From assembly GCA_914767715.1 (NCBI GenBank), contig OU612067.1, forward strand, positions 27,194,162-27,254,161: a stretch of DNA of 60,000 nt. The letters run 5' to 3'. The position numbers were made by a program, and so were the translations under genes. Under the pieces are notes generated by a model that saw nothing but the letters and a program-made list of their open reading frames with translations, did no database searches and was not told the DNA's origin. The stretch's first letter is position 1, and each line of letters opens with the position of its first letter. Source of the DNA: Membranipora membranacea. Its lineage: Eukaryota; Bryozoa; Gymnolaemata; Cheilostomatida; Membraniporidae. This document shows positions 38,368-52,200 of the stretch, piece by piece.

Positions 38368-41300
38368 GGTGTAACGATGATTGTCGGTCAACAGTGATAA
38401 TGATCTGGTCTAATGTTCATTACCCGCTCAATTAATTCTTCTTCTGTTGATAAAATCATATCACACCAATTGTCACCTGTTAATTGGTGCTACTTTCGCT
38501 GTTTTTACAACTTTGAACTTTGCTGCAATCTTATTTAAATTCAATATTTTCTTGCATTTATGATAAATGCTGTTTTATGGTCTGTTAGACTCAGAGCCCA
38601 CAGTGACAACTGAGACCAAATATCAGACAGTAAATAGTGTCTTAGGAACTAGAAACCTATAGCTCAGGTTGCAGGGTCGTTACGTAGAGGCCCATAATGT
38701 GGACAAAGAAATCAGCTAATCTGCTACAGTTTATCTCTCCAGTAGATCACAATGAGCCATTGGTGGTGAGAATAATAAAAAGTGTACTCTTGTGAATTCC
38801 TAGCCGTATATTAATCTAGTAGCGTCATGGTTACGAGCTCAGCAGATTATTATTATGATGTTTAATAACTCGGCCAGTTCACTGAGCGATATTATGTAAC
38901 AGAAGAGAAACCTGCTTGTTAGCTGCTACACTACATCAAAGATTGACTACATGTATGATGGAGTAGCTGACATGATCACAATGGAAAGTTTGATTTCACT
39001 CTGTGGTCTTACCTATTGCTTTGTTGATATTCAAGTTGACTCAATTGCTCTTATGATGGCCACAATGGAACACACCACTGTTTGTACTGGGCTTGAGATT
39101 TTAAGTTTAGGGAGAGAATTACTGAAGCAATATTGACAGTTGCATTTCTCAATGTTGATGTTGATCAATTGTCAAGAAGTTTGATAAAAGTAATTATTCT
39201 AACCAATTTACACCCTACCCTAATATACTACCTTTCATTTGAGAGATTTTAATATCATGTGTAAGCTATGACCCAATTTGAGATGGTAGTAAAATATTTA
39301 TTTTCTGTGTAAAATTTCTAGAGCTCACCGCAACAATAGCGTTTTAAAGGGGTTTCGTTATTAATTCACCCACAAATCACTCATATGTACTTTAAAGATT
39401 ATTGCTCCAGATAAATTCTTAACAACATTTTTTTCTTAGAATTAATTACAAGCCAACATCATATCCACCCGCCACTTAGAACTAGTTGAGTGTAGCAAAC
39501 TGTAAAATTTAGTGAGATATGACGATTAGGATTAAGTGTTTGACAGTAAAATGATTTTGAAAGCACCTGACCAGGTTGAGGTTTATGATAATTTTTGCTT
39601 GATTTTGTCAACCAAACTGGACAGCCCCCCCCCCCCACCTCACCGCCCCTCTTCTCATATGACATACATGCATTATCAACATTAGTAGTTTTAGCTCATC
39701 AACCATAATTCATCTAGTAAAGAGAGACAGCTGCACTGGACAGCCACAATTAGGAGACTATAAATATGATCACAGAAGTTTTGAAATAGAGCACAATAGC
39801 TGAGGGCAAGGAAATGACCAATCTTCCTGACGCCTTTAAATGATATCTGAGTCATATTTCACACCTTGATTGTTCGTCCTGCTGGATCATTAATTGCATT
39901 AATGATGCGAGGTTCACATTCTCTCTTACCATAGCTACTAGTCAAAATCTCGAAGCTATGCCTAGATTCTTCCTGATTCACCAAACTTGAGCAAACAGTT
40001 GCTACCCGGTGTCAAGATTACTGTGTCCTGAACATGGTGATCTCTTGGTATTACGATGACTGACATACTCTTTTGACAACAAGTGTACATCACCAATCGT
40101 AAACAAAAACAAATTTGGAAAATATTTTTTTGATGATACCAGCGATGACCTATTCTATTTATCACAAACAAGTCAGTTTGAGGTCGTTTGGTCACAATAA
40201 AGTAAGGCATGATAACATCAATCCCACAATGCACTGTAACATAGCCTGGGTATCCCAGATAGATTTGACCAATGAGAGACGTGTTATTTACCTGATCTAA
40301 CTGGGGATATTTATCACCATTCCCTGCTCTATTTATCCTAGTAATATCATTTCTCATGATTTTTGTCTGTATTTTAACCTACTGTGATGAAAGGCCAGCA
40401 GCTGAGGCTGGATGGAGTTATTGCTCCCGTTTTATTTATGAGAAGGCTAAACAAATACGCCCACCTCACCTTTTACAGCCTACATTAATATTCGTGTTAA
40501 CCAGTCAGCACTTAACGATTAGCAATTACAGCATGATAATCTTGTATCCAATGGTTTTTGCACGTCAGAGCATATGGGTTATTTTCTGCAATATTCCAAT
40601 GTCTGAATCATGTTTGGAAGTTATCCTATACTGTAACACTCTGTGCAGCGTCGAGGCGATTGTTTGATTGCTAGGATAACACAAAACGACAATCTATCTC
40701 CCATATTATTGTACGTACCCAAAAAGTGTCTCATTGTAAATCGGCCCAGAACAGATGACTTTGCTGGCCAGGCATCTTACTCAGATTACCTGCACAGCGA
40801 TGATATTCTACTGGTTTTTTTTTTATATGTGTATATGCTTATCAATTGATCCTGCATAAACGCAAGTTCAAGGACCTGTTACACAGAAAGTGAAAACGAG
40901 CTAATAAAAAGACTGAGCAGCATACTCACAAATAGTGATACGAAAAGTAATACAAGGCATGACCGGCTCTCACTCATATCCTCAGCTTGTTGGCAGCGAA
41001 ATGAAGGGAAATAATAACAAAAATCATCACTCCTAGATTGCTGCCGACTTTGTGTGAAGTTTTTACATTGATTCTTTTATTTTACAGGGTATTTGGTTGT
41101 TAACTAGGGCTTAAAAGCCATTTATCTTGCACTACAAGGCTACAAACTTTGTAGACAAACCTGGGAAAAGAAAACTATCCCTGGCATATCATTGACTTGA
41201 CTTACGTGAATCATTTCATGTTCTTAGAAGAACTGAAAGTTATTATTAATCGGCGCTAATCAGCTGCTAATGCCAGAGGTAGATATCCTTAATGTTGTTA

Positions 41301-43030
41301 ACACTTACTCAACTTGTTGATGATATGCAAAACAGGTGAAGGTAAACTATTAACTGAGAGAATTGAAACTTGTTAGATAATGATGAATTTAAGATGTCAT
41401 AGTTATCTATACAAGTATACAGATAAACCCTTGAGTTAAAAATCGTTTACCAATAGGAAATTCTAATTGATGAGCTAAGTGATTACACTTCCACTTATTA
41501 TCACTGGTAAGGACATACAACCCCTCCCTCCCCCCCACCCCCACAAGAAAGAGTGAAAATGCTGGAACCACTAACTGTATAGGGAGAAAGGTTCAGTACC
41601 ACTATATCGTGTACTTCTCTATAGTGAGAAAGGTTCAGTACCACTATATCGTGTACTTCTCTATAGTGAGAAAGGTTCAGTACCACTATATCGTGTACTT
41701 CTCTATAGGGAGAAAGGTTCAGTACCACTATATCGTGTACTTCTCTCACGTAAGTATTTATACTGCGTGTAGCGTAGAGGTAAATGTCAGGTCTTACCTG
41801 TCTCTGAATGAGAATAATTCGCTTTCTGAAAGTCAATCTGATGACTTTCCAAAAAAGGTGCGCCTTCAAGCTTTTGAGTTTTCATATGCATGTACAAATA
41901 TTCTGGTCCGATGCAGTAAGCCAGGTAGGCTACTATTGACCTACTGACAGTATTCAGGACAGAATATTTAATATCAAGAGAATCTTTTAGCACACTGTTC
42001 ACTTAAAGTTCTATAATAAAATGTTTTATGTTTATTATTTGATGTAATATTCCTTTCAATAAGCCATTAACTCAGCACTGCAATGGCTAATAAATACACC
42101 GCTGCTATCGCTATTTACATATACGGAGCTGTTTAATATCTAGAATGGCGTGAGATTTTATCTCAAATACTGAGCGAGAGGGGCAGCAGAGAGTTGCCTC
42201 CTCATCTAACTAAAACTAGTAAGCGGAACCATGTAGCATATATTATAAAGGTTTGGTACAGTTCATGCACAGCAGGCCTAGCTCAAAGTCAATACAATTG
42301 CCTGACTTGGAATCAGAGGGATACTCTCATTACAAAGATTATCCAACATGTATTCATCTCATAACTTCATGAAGATTTGTAATGTTCTTGTTTTTGAAAA
42401 TCACTGTTTCTGAGTTGTCTTCTAATTGCTTTTAAGAAGGCAACTCAATAAAACATCTGTTTAGAATTTGCACGCCAAGCTACGGTTGCATAAAGCCTAT
42501 TTAATGTTGGTATTGTAAGGTATGATGTCCCTTGTTTTGAGATGTGGTAATGCAGATTTATTGGGGTTGAGGCAAAAGGGCAAAGGGTTATTCATTTATT
42601 AATAAAAAATATCTGATGATACCAATAAAAAAAATTAAGCGGCAACCAGGGTTTCGCAGCAAATCATAAATGTGTAATAAAGAATGTGCTACGCAGCATC
42701 AGCTTTGTGCATGACGCAATGCAAAGCTCAAAGTAGTTGCTGACTCTTAGCTGAGTTATACTTCATTTTAGGGGAGGTTCAGAGACATTGCTGTAATAAT
42801 GATAGAGCATAGGCTAAATGGCAGGAACAGGAAACTGCTCTGTGATTTTCCATATTTGTTGAGTTTGAGCAGCATTTTAGCGCCTAATGGATGAAATGAA
42901 GAATTCTCACTGAATAATCATCCGATTTAGATTTGATATTTTTCCCTCTACATAAGGTGCAATCTGTTATCAATCTATGAGAGCTTGTTTAAAACCCTGA
43001 GTACCGTAAATATGGTCATTTTGTATATAA
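38368..43030. other. Gene-free stretch between the PTB gene and the RhoBTB pair
   Basis: About 4.7 kb with no reading frame that I can support on either strand. It contains the promoter side of the PTB gene, C-rich runs near 39625 and 41522, the 42-bp tandem repeat, and, from about 42417, the left edge of the RhoBTB duplication unit. An AATAAA on the minus strand near 42600 could serve the first RhoBTB gene. Confidence 0.5.
41581..41748. repeat. 42-bp tandem repeat, four copies
   Basis: Four almost identical 42-bp units start at 41581, 41623, 41665 and 41707. Each contains GAGAAAGGTTCAGTACCACT and ATCGTGTACTTCTCT; units differ mainly at a GGG/GTG position. 42 is a multiple of three, so both strands show spurious open frames. 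Confidence 0.95.
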
Positions 43031-46000
43031 TTACATGACAACACAACTACAACCTTCTTTTGTACTTTTGCGCTCCCTCTGAGCAACACGCATCTCATAT
43101 TCTGTCAACTCATTCTGATAACGAACTTGTGACTGACTTAGTTCTTCTATTTGCTTCAAGTCTTCTGAATTTAGCTGATTCCACTCGGAGATGCTGGAGA
43201 ATTGTAGGTAGTTGGAACTGATAAAAAATCTACACCATCGACCCAACTGTGGAGCGTTGTGCATCTGAAAGCAATAGTCATATAGCATCATGAATTTGGT
43301 TTGGCGTTGTGATAGGACAGTGGAACTCAACTCCAATACGGGAGCTTTAGAAATAAGTGTTAATACTGGATGAAATGCATAGCCTGAGTGTCAGGATAAA
43401 CAAGAAAGATGGGTGAGAATGGAAGTAAGGTGTATTTACATCTTACATTTGGTAATCTCTAACTTACCTTTGATATGTTCAGGAGTCCTATGACATCATC
43501 TATATCTGACGTTTCAACTGGAACCTTTCTATTCACTCGCTTGGTGAGATGCAGCTCACATAAGTTGGTCAGCCGTGTAATGTTATACTGATCGGACAGC
43601 ATTAGAAGAGCTGCCAAGTCCACATTTTCACAGTCTAATGCGACATTGCCGGTGTAGAGATACTCCAACATCAGAAGAAAGGTTTCAATGGTCAACTCAC
43701 TATTCTTAGACATGTCAACCTTTAAATAGATGAATTCTTGTTGAGTGAACCAAGTGGTGTCCAACAGTATAAACTTGATCTGTTGGTTTTGAGCTCAGTG
43801 CATTAGTATGTGACTATTTTCAGCGCCTGGTTACTTACGATATGTTCCCTCAATAAACTGTGATGTCAAATTACCTGGAACTTTGAGAGATCACAAAATC
43901 TGTTACACTTACCGTGCTTTTCTCCAAAAATCTTCCATCCAACATGGCCGCCATTGTTTCATTCCTAGCACTTAAGATTGCTTTGTGACCATAGACAGTC
44001 TTATCTGCAAGAAAAAGAAATATGAATTTGTTAAGTAACATGGTTAGCGTAAAGTCAGCCTGATTTAAGATCCTAATCATATATATTTCAAATACCTGGT
44101 ATAATAAGCTTCCTTGGCTGTCGAGCAAGGGCAAGAGTTCTCCTGGGCTCCAACAAAGCTCAATATGACACTCACCTCCAAAAGTGAACATGACATCAGC
44201 ATACAGTTGCTGATTGAGGAATAAGGTCCCCATATTCTGACTGTTTAGCTCACAGACACGAGCTCCTATGCCAGGGTTGAGATCTTCCTCTTTGTTTTCT
44301 ACATTATCACAGATCTGCTTCAGATAAGGTATGTCAAACATGTCGCTAAATTCTCGAATAGTGACGAGCAGGTCAGTACTGGGATTGTTACCAAACTTTA
44401 CTCTCCCTGCAACAAACGTAACACAATATTTCTGGACTATTTCGGGATGATTTTGGCAGCCTTACATTGGATAGATCCAGTTGGTTTAATTGTGAGGGGG
44501 ACAGAAGGAGTCACAAACAAATTGCAATAATGAGGATTTTGCTATGTGTGTACTGCAATCAATGTATGTATACATAATAATTTATCTTTACGGTTTACAT
44601 TTAACCTCTTGCCAGGAGCAGACAACTTCTATTACATTCCCAGGTCACCACAGTCTCTGAAGCAGGGAGGGTGGTCCAACCCTCCCTACCTGAAGTAACA
44701 GAAAGCATACCAGAGTAGAAGAACTCCAGAGCATGCTTCAGAGCATCGGGGTCGACTCGCTCTGTCAGATAAATTCTGCTCAGGTTTACACCATCAGTTT
44801 CAACTTTTGAAATTGCTGGATGATTAAATTCTGTCTTTTGCTTTTCAGCTTTCATGCAACTCTCCCCAACACTCTGAAAGATGAAATAGCATGCATTTCA
44901 ACAAATCTAGTGTGATTTAAATAGGCTCCGGATGGCTGCACTATCTTAAGGTTGTTCTCTGCTATTGGGAGGCTATTTAAAGCTCAGAGACATATACTGT
45001 ATGCTGAATACTGAGCATGAGTGGTGCTCCAATATGGGGCGTGGCCAACACAAATGAATCATTAGGGGCATCAAGTTGATGTTATTCTTGCTGGTGATAA
45101 CATTTTTATTAATTCACAGCTAAATTTCTAAGTCTGGTTGGGATGGTTACATGTTATGGCATATGGGATGATGTTCAGAATACAAACAATGCCGTGGCTA
45201 AAATCAACCGATGTGTCACTAGACTGAAAGGAAAACTCACCTTTTTGCAGTCTATCCCAAAGGCTTTCATGAACACTTCAGAAGCACCACATAGAATAGT
45301 TTTGTGAGACTTTATTTCAGTTCCGGATGAGAGTACTAAAGTTGTGTCTACACAAGATCCCTGATGGAACAAATCTAACCATTGTTCGCCAATCGTGCAA
45401 GTTTCAATTTCTATCTCTGGAGCTAAACCTGAAAATAAAGAAGAAGCTGAAATCACACGCACTGTTTACATTCAGTTACTAAGTGAAGATTGTAGAGGTT
45501 TACTCTTCAACATGCTGTATGTGGTATCTGGTATTCCCAACCCCCAGCTCCCTCCCCCCTACAGTTAATGGAGATTTTATTACATGTGGTTGGTTTGAGT
45601 ATCCTCGTTCAAGGCTTATTACACCAGGGTATCGTACAAAACAGTGTGCACGCTTATAGTGTCATTTATTATTACATAATTTCTGACACAATTTCACACT
45701 GAGAGAGTTAATATTAGTAGCATCATAGCAATGAATGAAGATACACTTACCTGTAACCGGCATAGCTGGTGGAAGTAAAATTTGCGGAGGGCCACAACCT
45801 TTTTTGATTTTTCTGTTTGCCTTCCAGCCAGCCGCACCAACTCTCACCTGGGTTTAGATGACACACAGGTTAGTGATCGATCGTTTTTGATGTTGACATT
45901 GTGTTGATATTGTTTGAAATATACTATCGTTGTGTTAACTCTGAACAAAACACTGTATCAGGTATCAGGCATCAGGCATCAGGCATCATGTATCAGGTAT

Positions 46001-47471
46001 CAGGTATCAGGTATCAAGTATTAGGTATCAGGTATCAGACCACAGATAAGCCTTCATGTGAATCGATGTGGTATCAGCAATCTCAAATCTCTCATTCAGC
46101 GGCCGTCACCGAGAGATGGATTGTTATTAGAAATAAGCTATTCAGAATCAAGACTAGGGAGATTTCTTGTTTCCGGGCTAGTGTGTGATTGGCAACCATC
46201 AATCCTCATTTACAAAATAAAAGACTCACAGCTAGCTCAAATAGCTTCACTCCCGTTCCGTCTGCTTGTAAAGCACTTGTCTCCAGATACAGGCTAAATT
46301 TTAATTTGGCAGCCATTTTTTTGCCTTCCTCGTAAGAAACACACCTCTCTCCTGACGCAGTCCCACTTCCTCTTAGATCTGAAACATGATTACTGGTAAA
46401 GACTACAGACAATCCAAATCATTCTATAGGCAGCTAGTATTGTTGTAGTAATAAATAAATTGCAAAGAACAACACTTAACTTACCACTTTTGCAGCCGAT
46501 GAGTATTCTGGGCGCATCATTGCAATGGTGATCAAACTCTGGAGCCCATACTGTCTCTATATTTTTGAAAGAGTTGACATTGGATATGTCAAAGCAAATG
46601 AAGAGAACATCTGTCAGTGGATAGTTGAGATGACGTAGGGGAATATAGCGGTCCTGAAGCAAAAAGTTGAGTATGCTGTAGATGCAACAGAAATAATATT
46701 TCAAGATCCTGAGCTACACGATAAGACATAAATTTTTAAGGACCTTATGAATTTTGGGCCATGGTTCATGTTTGTGGCGATAATATGGTGCATAAAAAGA
46801 CCAGACAATACATTTATATATTATATAATATATGATATTTATATAATGTAGTCACAATAAACGTTTAGATGAGCACTAGTTTGCTGTTGTCACTTACATC
46901 GCCAATTATATCCCATAATCCTACACAATAAACTTCACCATCGACCATCATTTCAATCACATAAGATGCATGTGCCGGCGGTACATAGCCACTGGGGAAT
47001 AACCCTTGCGTTGTTGTAATCAGCAGACATGTCTTTCCTTTCAATTAAAAATAGATGCGCCGTGAAGACCTGCGAAGAGGGGAACTTTTTCTATTTCAAA
47101 AATGTTTTCATTTTTCCTTTCCTTGTTGTGCAGTTGAATGGCCTTTATATGGCACTTGAACTCAATATGCATTGGTAAACAAGGTAATCAACTTTGTCTG
47201 CTTTCTGATGGCATTTACATTGATTTGCTTACTACTGGAGTGCACAGAACTAGAGAACATCAGTGTGCTAGTAGGAAACAAAAAATATGCTCCCGCTACG
47301 TGTTTATTCTCTACTACAGCCTTAGTCTCCTAGGCCCCTGATGAAAACATGATATTTTTCTGAAAAAAGCCTGCAAAGGATTATATGCCTGACAAAATAT
47401 GCAAAACAAAAACGCTCACCCACTCCTGCATCGCCAGCCACCACAAGTTTAACACAGCTTTTTGTTGGCAT
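43031..47471 (-). CDS. RhoBTB-type atypical Rho GTPase, tandem copy 1, C-terminal CAAX
   Basis: RhoBTB proteins couple a Rho-like GTPase domain to two BTB domains and act mainly as Cullin-3 substrate adaptors. Eleven exons join in phase to 608 residues: 47420-47471, 46898-47037, 46485-46653, 46230-46378, 45751-45847, 45241-45428, 44711-44873, 44176-44406, 43913-44004, 43468-43779, 43031-43264. The P-loop GDAGVGKT is at 13-20. Switch I YVPPAHASY lacks the usual Thr. DxxG reads WDIIGD, with Asp where classical Rho has the catalytic Gln. G4 is GCKSD and G5 is ETSAL. A Pro-rich linker (171-203) precedes an interrupted first BTB (about 210-345) and a second BTB (about 385-495, ADVMFTFGG, VYGHKAILSARN, MLEYLYTGN). 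The C-terminal 77 residues are charged and end CSCVVM, a CAAX-like prenylation motif. It lies about 1.8 kb downstream of its sister gene. Confidence 0.9.
45955..46038. repeat. 7-bp tandem repeat in RhoBTB copy 1 intron 4
   Basis: About 12 units of GGTATCA with GGCATCA, TGTATCA and AGTATTA variants. No corresponding array is seen at the equivalent place in copy 2, so it expanded after the gene duplication or was lost there. Confidence 0.9.
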
Positions 47472-49232
47472 TTTCTGTATCTCTGGGCTAACGTGGATCC
47501 AGCTTTGTTCTAGGTTAGTAATGGTTAGAGTTATCAGGTTTTATTGTAGTCATTATACAATGATCTGTTTGCCCAAGATTCAGTAGTAGTATTCTATGCG
47601 TAGTAGTGGTAGTAGTAGTATTTGATGGTTAGTACTAGAAGACGAATGTATCACCAATGCTTTGACTGGTCCTATCAATCAATGAATCATATATCAGTGC
47701 TCGCATGTGTTTATTACTGAGAATTTTGAAGCTATAAATATTAACCAATGAGATGTTTATTGTAATCATGTGTATCTTCTTACTTCCTGCTATCAGTGAA
47801 CTATGGTCATCATGGATCGGACACATGAATTCATCATTTTGTTGTTTACTGTTTGTTTTTGTATTGATAAACGCTATGATGACAGGTGACAGATGACAGG
47901 TCAGGCACTAGGATACCATGTCTGTTGTCCACTAATTTGAATACAAGGATTCGAGACTGTCTTTTTAAAGCATTGAGATCGTGGCGCTCCTTGCCAATAT
48001 AAATTTGACACAAACAAAATGTCATTCTTCATTTAAATCAGTAACTAGAATTTTGTGCCTGAAATTCGTATGTATGAAAGTGCCACCTGTCTGACACCTG
48101 TAAAATGAAGTAAAATTTACATCTGTGTAGAACATCTTAGTTGTAACGCCATCAAGGAGTTGTTCTAGCACAAGATCGATTGGTGTGTCCTGTGTAATAT
48201 GATTGTAAACAATATATTGGATTCACAGAACAAAGGCCCACTTGTTAATATCATAGAAAATTCTTTCCAATTCACATGTCAATTGACTTAGATCTTCTAA
48301 CCATCGCTGTAAGAAGAGAATGGTGGTTTTAACAGTCTGCGACCTATAGGTAGAATGTCTTCAGTGTTGTTCAATTGCGGTTGACAAGCATGAGATATAT
48401 AGCTGGAGTACGCAGCTGTTTGTGGCGTCTTAATAACGATTTATTGATAGAATATGCTTACAATGTCCACTCAATTTATCTCTAAGCTAGCCTCTTAGAC
48501 GTTAGTAATATATGTGGAAAAAATAAACTGTGTTGAGTCTGAAAAATCTCTATCATTTTTTCAACATCTGTGTTAGAAATTAATGCGGCTTCAAAACTGT
48601 ATAAAGGTGATTGACCTTTTTTTTAGATACCCACTGGATGTGAAGAAACTACACTAGTAGCTTATCTCAATGTAACCTCTGGATTTGCATGGTGCTCGCA
48701 TCATTAAGTGTTCAGAAGATGAAAAAATCCAGCGAGAAATAAATTCAGCGGGGAAATAAATTAAGTTTTAAATATCTGGAGCCAGATATCTAGGTTCTTG
48801 ACATTGCTTCCCCTCCAACTTACAAAAAGGTTTATAATATGGTAGTAAGGCCCTGAGTAACTTGTAGCTGACCAGTTCATAGTATTTAAACTATACTGTA
48901 GCATGTAATAATTCCATAATGCCTTAAACACTACACCCATGTGTTTGACAATTTACTATTTCAAAGTCGTCTTCTACTTGCTCTTAAGAAGGCAACTCAG
49001 TAAAGCAACTGTTAGCAATCGCAAGTCTAGTTTCTACTGTAAATGACCCTTCAAATGTTGGTGTGGCAAGATGTCCCTTCTGACTTTGAGATGTAGTAAA
49101 ATGGATTAGCCTGGGTTATGGCATGTTCAGTCTTGACTGAATATTAATCCGATTTGTTATTTTATCAAAAATATCTGGTTATAAATAAAAGATTTCCATA
49201 TCAATATAAAATAGCCAGCTCAGAGTAAACAA
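47472..49232. other. Spacer between the RhoBTB copies, containing the duplication junction
   Basis: This region holds the upstream flank of copy 1 and the downstream flank of copy 2. Stretches at 47655-47775 and 48150-48190 match 54385-54480 and 55848-55880 upstream of copy 2. The stretch from 48968 matches the sequence from 42417 downstream of copy 1. The duplication junction therefore lies between about 48.2 and 48.96 kb. A degenerate GTA triplet tract occurs near 47585. No reading frame is supported. Confidence 0.6.
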
Positions 49233-52200
49233 TTACATAATAACACAGCCACGGCCTTCTTTTGAACTTTTGCGCTCTCTCTTAGCAACACGCATCTCAT
49301 ATTCTGTCAACTCATTCTGATAACGAACTTTTGATTGCCTTAGTTCTTCTATCTGGTTCAAGTCTTCTAAATTTAGCTGATTCCACTCGGACATGCTGGA
49401 GAATTGAAGGTAGTTTGAGCTAATGAAAATTCTGCACCATCGAGCCAACTGTGGAGCATTATGCATCTGAAAAGCAATAGTCGTTTAGCGCCATCAATTT
49501 TGGCTTAGCGTTGTGATAAGACAGTGGAACTCAACTCCAATATGGAAGCTTTAGAAATAAATGTTAATACTAGATGATATGCATAGCCTACGGGGCACAG
49601 CCTCTGAGTGTCGGGATAAACAAGAAAGATGGGTGAGAATATCAGCAAGTAGTAACTATATCTTACATCTGGTAATCTCTAACTTACCTTGGATATGTTC
49701 AGGAGTCCTATGACATCATCTATATCTGACGTTTCAACTGGAACCTTTCTATTCACTTGCTTGGTGAGATGTTGCTCACATAAGTTGGTCAGCCGTGTAA
49801 TGTTATACTGATCAGACAGCTCTAGGAGAGAAACCAAGTCCACATTTTCACGGTCTAATGTGGCATTGCCGGTGTAGAGATACTCCAACATCAGAAGAAA
49901 GGTTTCGATGGTCAGCTCGCTATTCTTAGTCATGTCGACCTTTAAATAGATGAAATCTTCTTGAGTGAACCAAGCGGTGTTCAACAGTATAAACTTGTTC
50001 TGTTGGTTTGGAGCTCAGTCAGTGCTTTAGTTTCATTAGGTTCCTTTAATGAACTGAGCGAGATAACGAAACATATGACACTTACTGTTCTTTTCTCCAA
50101 AAATCTGCCATCCAACATGGCCGCCATTGTCTTATTTCTTGCACTTAAGATTGCTTTGTGACCATAGACAGTCTTATCTACAAGAAAAGGAATCATTCAT
50201 ATTGATTTGTAAAGTAACATAATATGGGTAGCATGAATTCAGCCTGATTTCAGATCCTCATCATATATATTTCAAATACCTGATATAATAAGCTTCCATG
50301 GCAGATGGCTGTCCAACGACAATACGGAAAAAGTCCAGTTCTGTATGGGCAATGGCCAGTTTTAAGAAAAATTCATGGTAGAGGGTTTGTTGGTGCAGCC
50401 CATGTTGCATGCGAAGACATATTTTAGGTACTTAGTCCAATCCAACACTCTGGATGTTGTGAGACATGTGGCTGGTGCTGTATGGGACATGTCTTACAGC
50501 ACCCGTGCAGTCCCTACAGCACAAAAACATTAGCTTTTTAGGCATTGAGTGCTGTAAGACATGTCCCATACAGCTCCTGGCACATATCATGCAACACCAG
50601 TTGCCAGCGACCGTTTTTAGTGCCCATTCAGAAAAGCATAAATTTTTGTCATGAAGGGCAACAGTTTTCTGGGGCTCAAACAAAGCTCAATATGACACTC
50701 ACCTCCAAAAGTGAACATGACATCAGCAAACAGCTGCTGATTGAGGAATAATGTCCCCATATTCTGACCATTGAGCTCACAGACATGAGCTCCTATACCA
50801 GGATTGAGATTTACCTTATAGTTTTCTACATTATCACAGATCTGCTTCAGATAAGGTAGGTCAAGCATGTCGCTAAATTCTCGAATAGCGTCGAGCAGGT
50901 CAGCGCTGGGTTTGCCATCAAACTGTACTCTCCCTGCAACAAATGTAACGTAATATTTCTGCAGTATTTCGGGATGATTTTGGCAGCCTTACATTGGGTG
51001 GATCCAGTTGGTTTATTTGGGAGGGGGGACAGAAGGAGTCACAAACAAACTGTAATAATGAGGATTTTGCTATGTGTGTACTGCAATCAGTGTAAGTATA
51101 TGTATACATAATAATTTATCTTTACAATTTACATTTAACCTCTTGCCTGGAAAAGACAACTTCTATTAGGTTCCCAGGTCACCACAGTACCTGAAGCAGG
51201 GAGGGTGGTCCTACCCTCCCTACATGAAGTAACAGAAAGCTTACCAGAGTAGAAGAACTCCAGAGCATGCTTCAGAACATCACGTTTTACTCGCTCTGTC
51301 AGGTAAATTCTGCTCAGTCTAACATCATCAGTTTCAATTTTTGAAATTGCTGGGTGATTAAATTCTGTATATTCCATTTCAGCTTCCATGCAACTCTCCC
51401 CAACATTCTGAAAGACGAAATAGTATGCATTTCAACAAAACTGGAGATTTAAATAGGGTTCCAGATGGCTGCACTGTCATAAAATTGTTCTCTGCTATCG
51501 GGAGGCTATTGAAAGCTCGGAAACAAAAGCTGTATACTGTGCATGAGTGGTGCTCCGATATAGGTAGTGTCTTATATACCCGACACAAATTAATTATTGA
51601 GGCATCAAGTTGAGGTTATTCTTGCTGGTTGTAACATTTGTAATAATTTACAGGTAAATTTAAAAGCATGGTTGGGATGGTTACATGTTATGGCATATGG
51701 GATGATGTTCAGAACACAACCACTGCCAGCTAGGACCATCGAATATTGTGTCGCTTGACTGCAAGGAAAACTCACCGTTTTTGGTTCGATCCCGAAGGCT
51801 TTCATAAACACTTTAGAAGCACTACATAAAATAGTTTTGTGAGACTTTATCTCAGTCCCAGATGGGAGTATTAAAGTTGTGTCTACACAAGATCCCTGAT
51901 GGAACATATCTAACCATTGTTTGCCAATTGTGCAGGTTTCTATTTTTATCTCTGGTGCAAAACCTGAAAAAGGAAGAAGCTGAAATCACACTGTTTACCT
52001 GCAGTTACTAAGTGAAGATTGGAGAGTTTTACTCTTCAACATGCTGTATGTGGTATCCGGTACCACTATCACCCCACCCCCACCCACCCACAATTAATGA
52101 GGATTTGATGCATCAAATCCGGATTGCTTGCACTTGGTTTGAATTGGCTCTTTCATCGTTCATTCTTGGGCAAACTGTCTCTTAATGTTTTTAATAACAA

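Noticed and set aside
40356-40849. Cys-containing plus-strand frames of 100 and 68 codons
   Set aside because: No motif, splice context or repeat relation; expected by chance in a 4.7 kb gap.
41501-41947. Repetitive frames on both strands (VHDIVVLNLS and VQYHYIVYFS type)
   Set aside because: Products of the 42-bp tandem repeat; no splice context or conserved domain.
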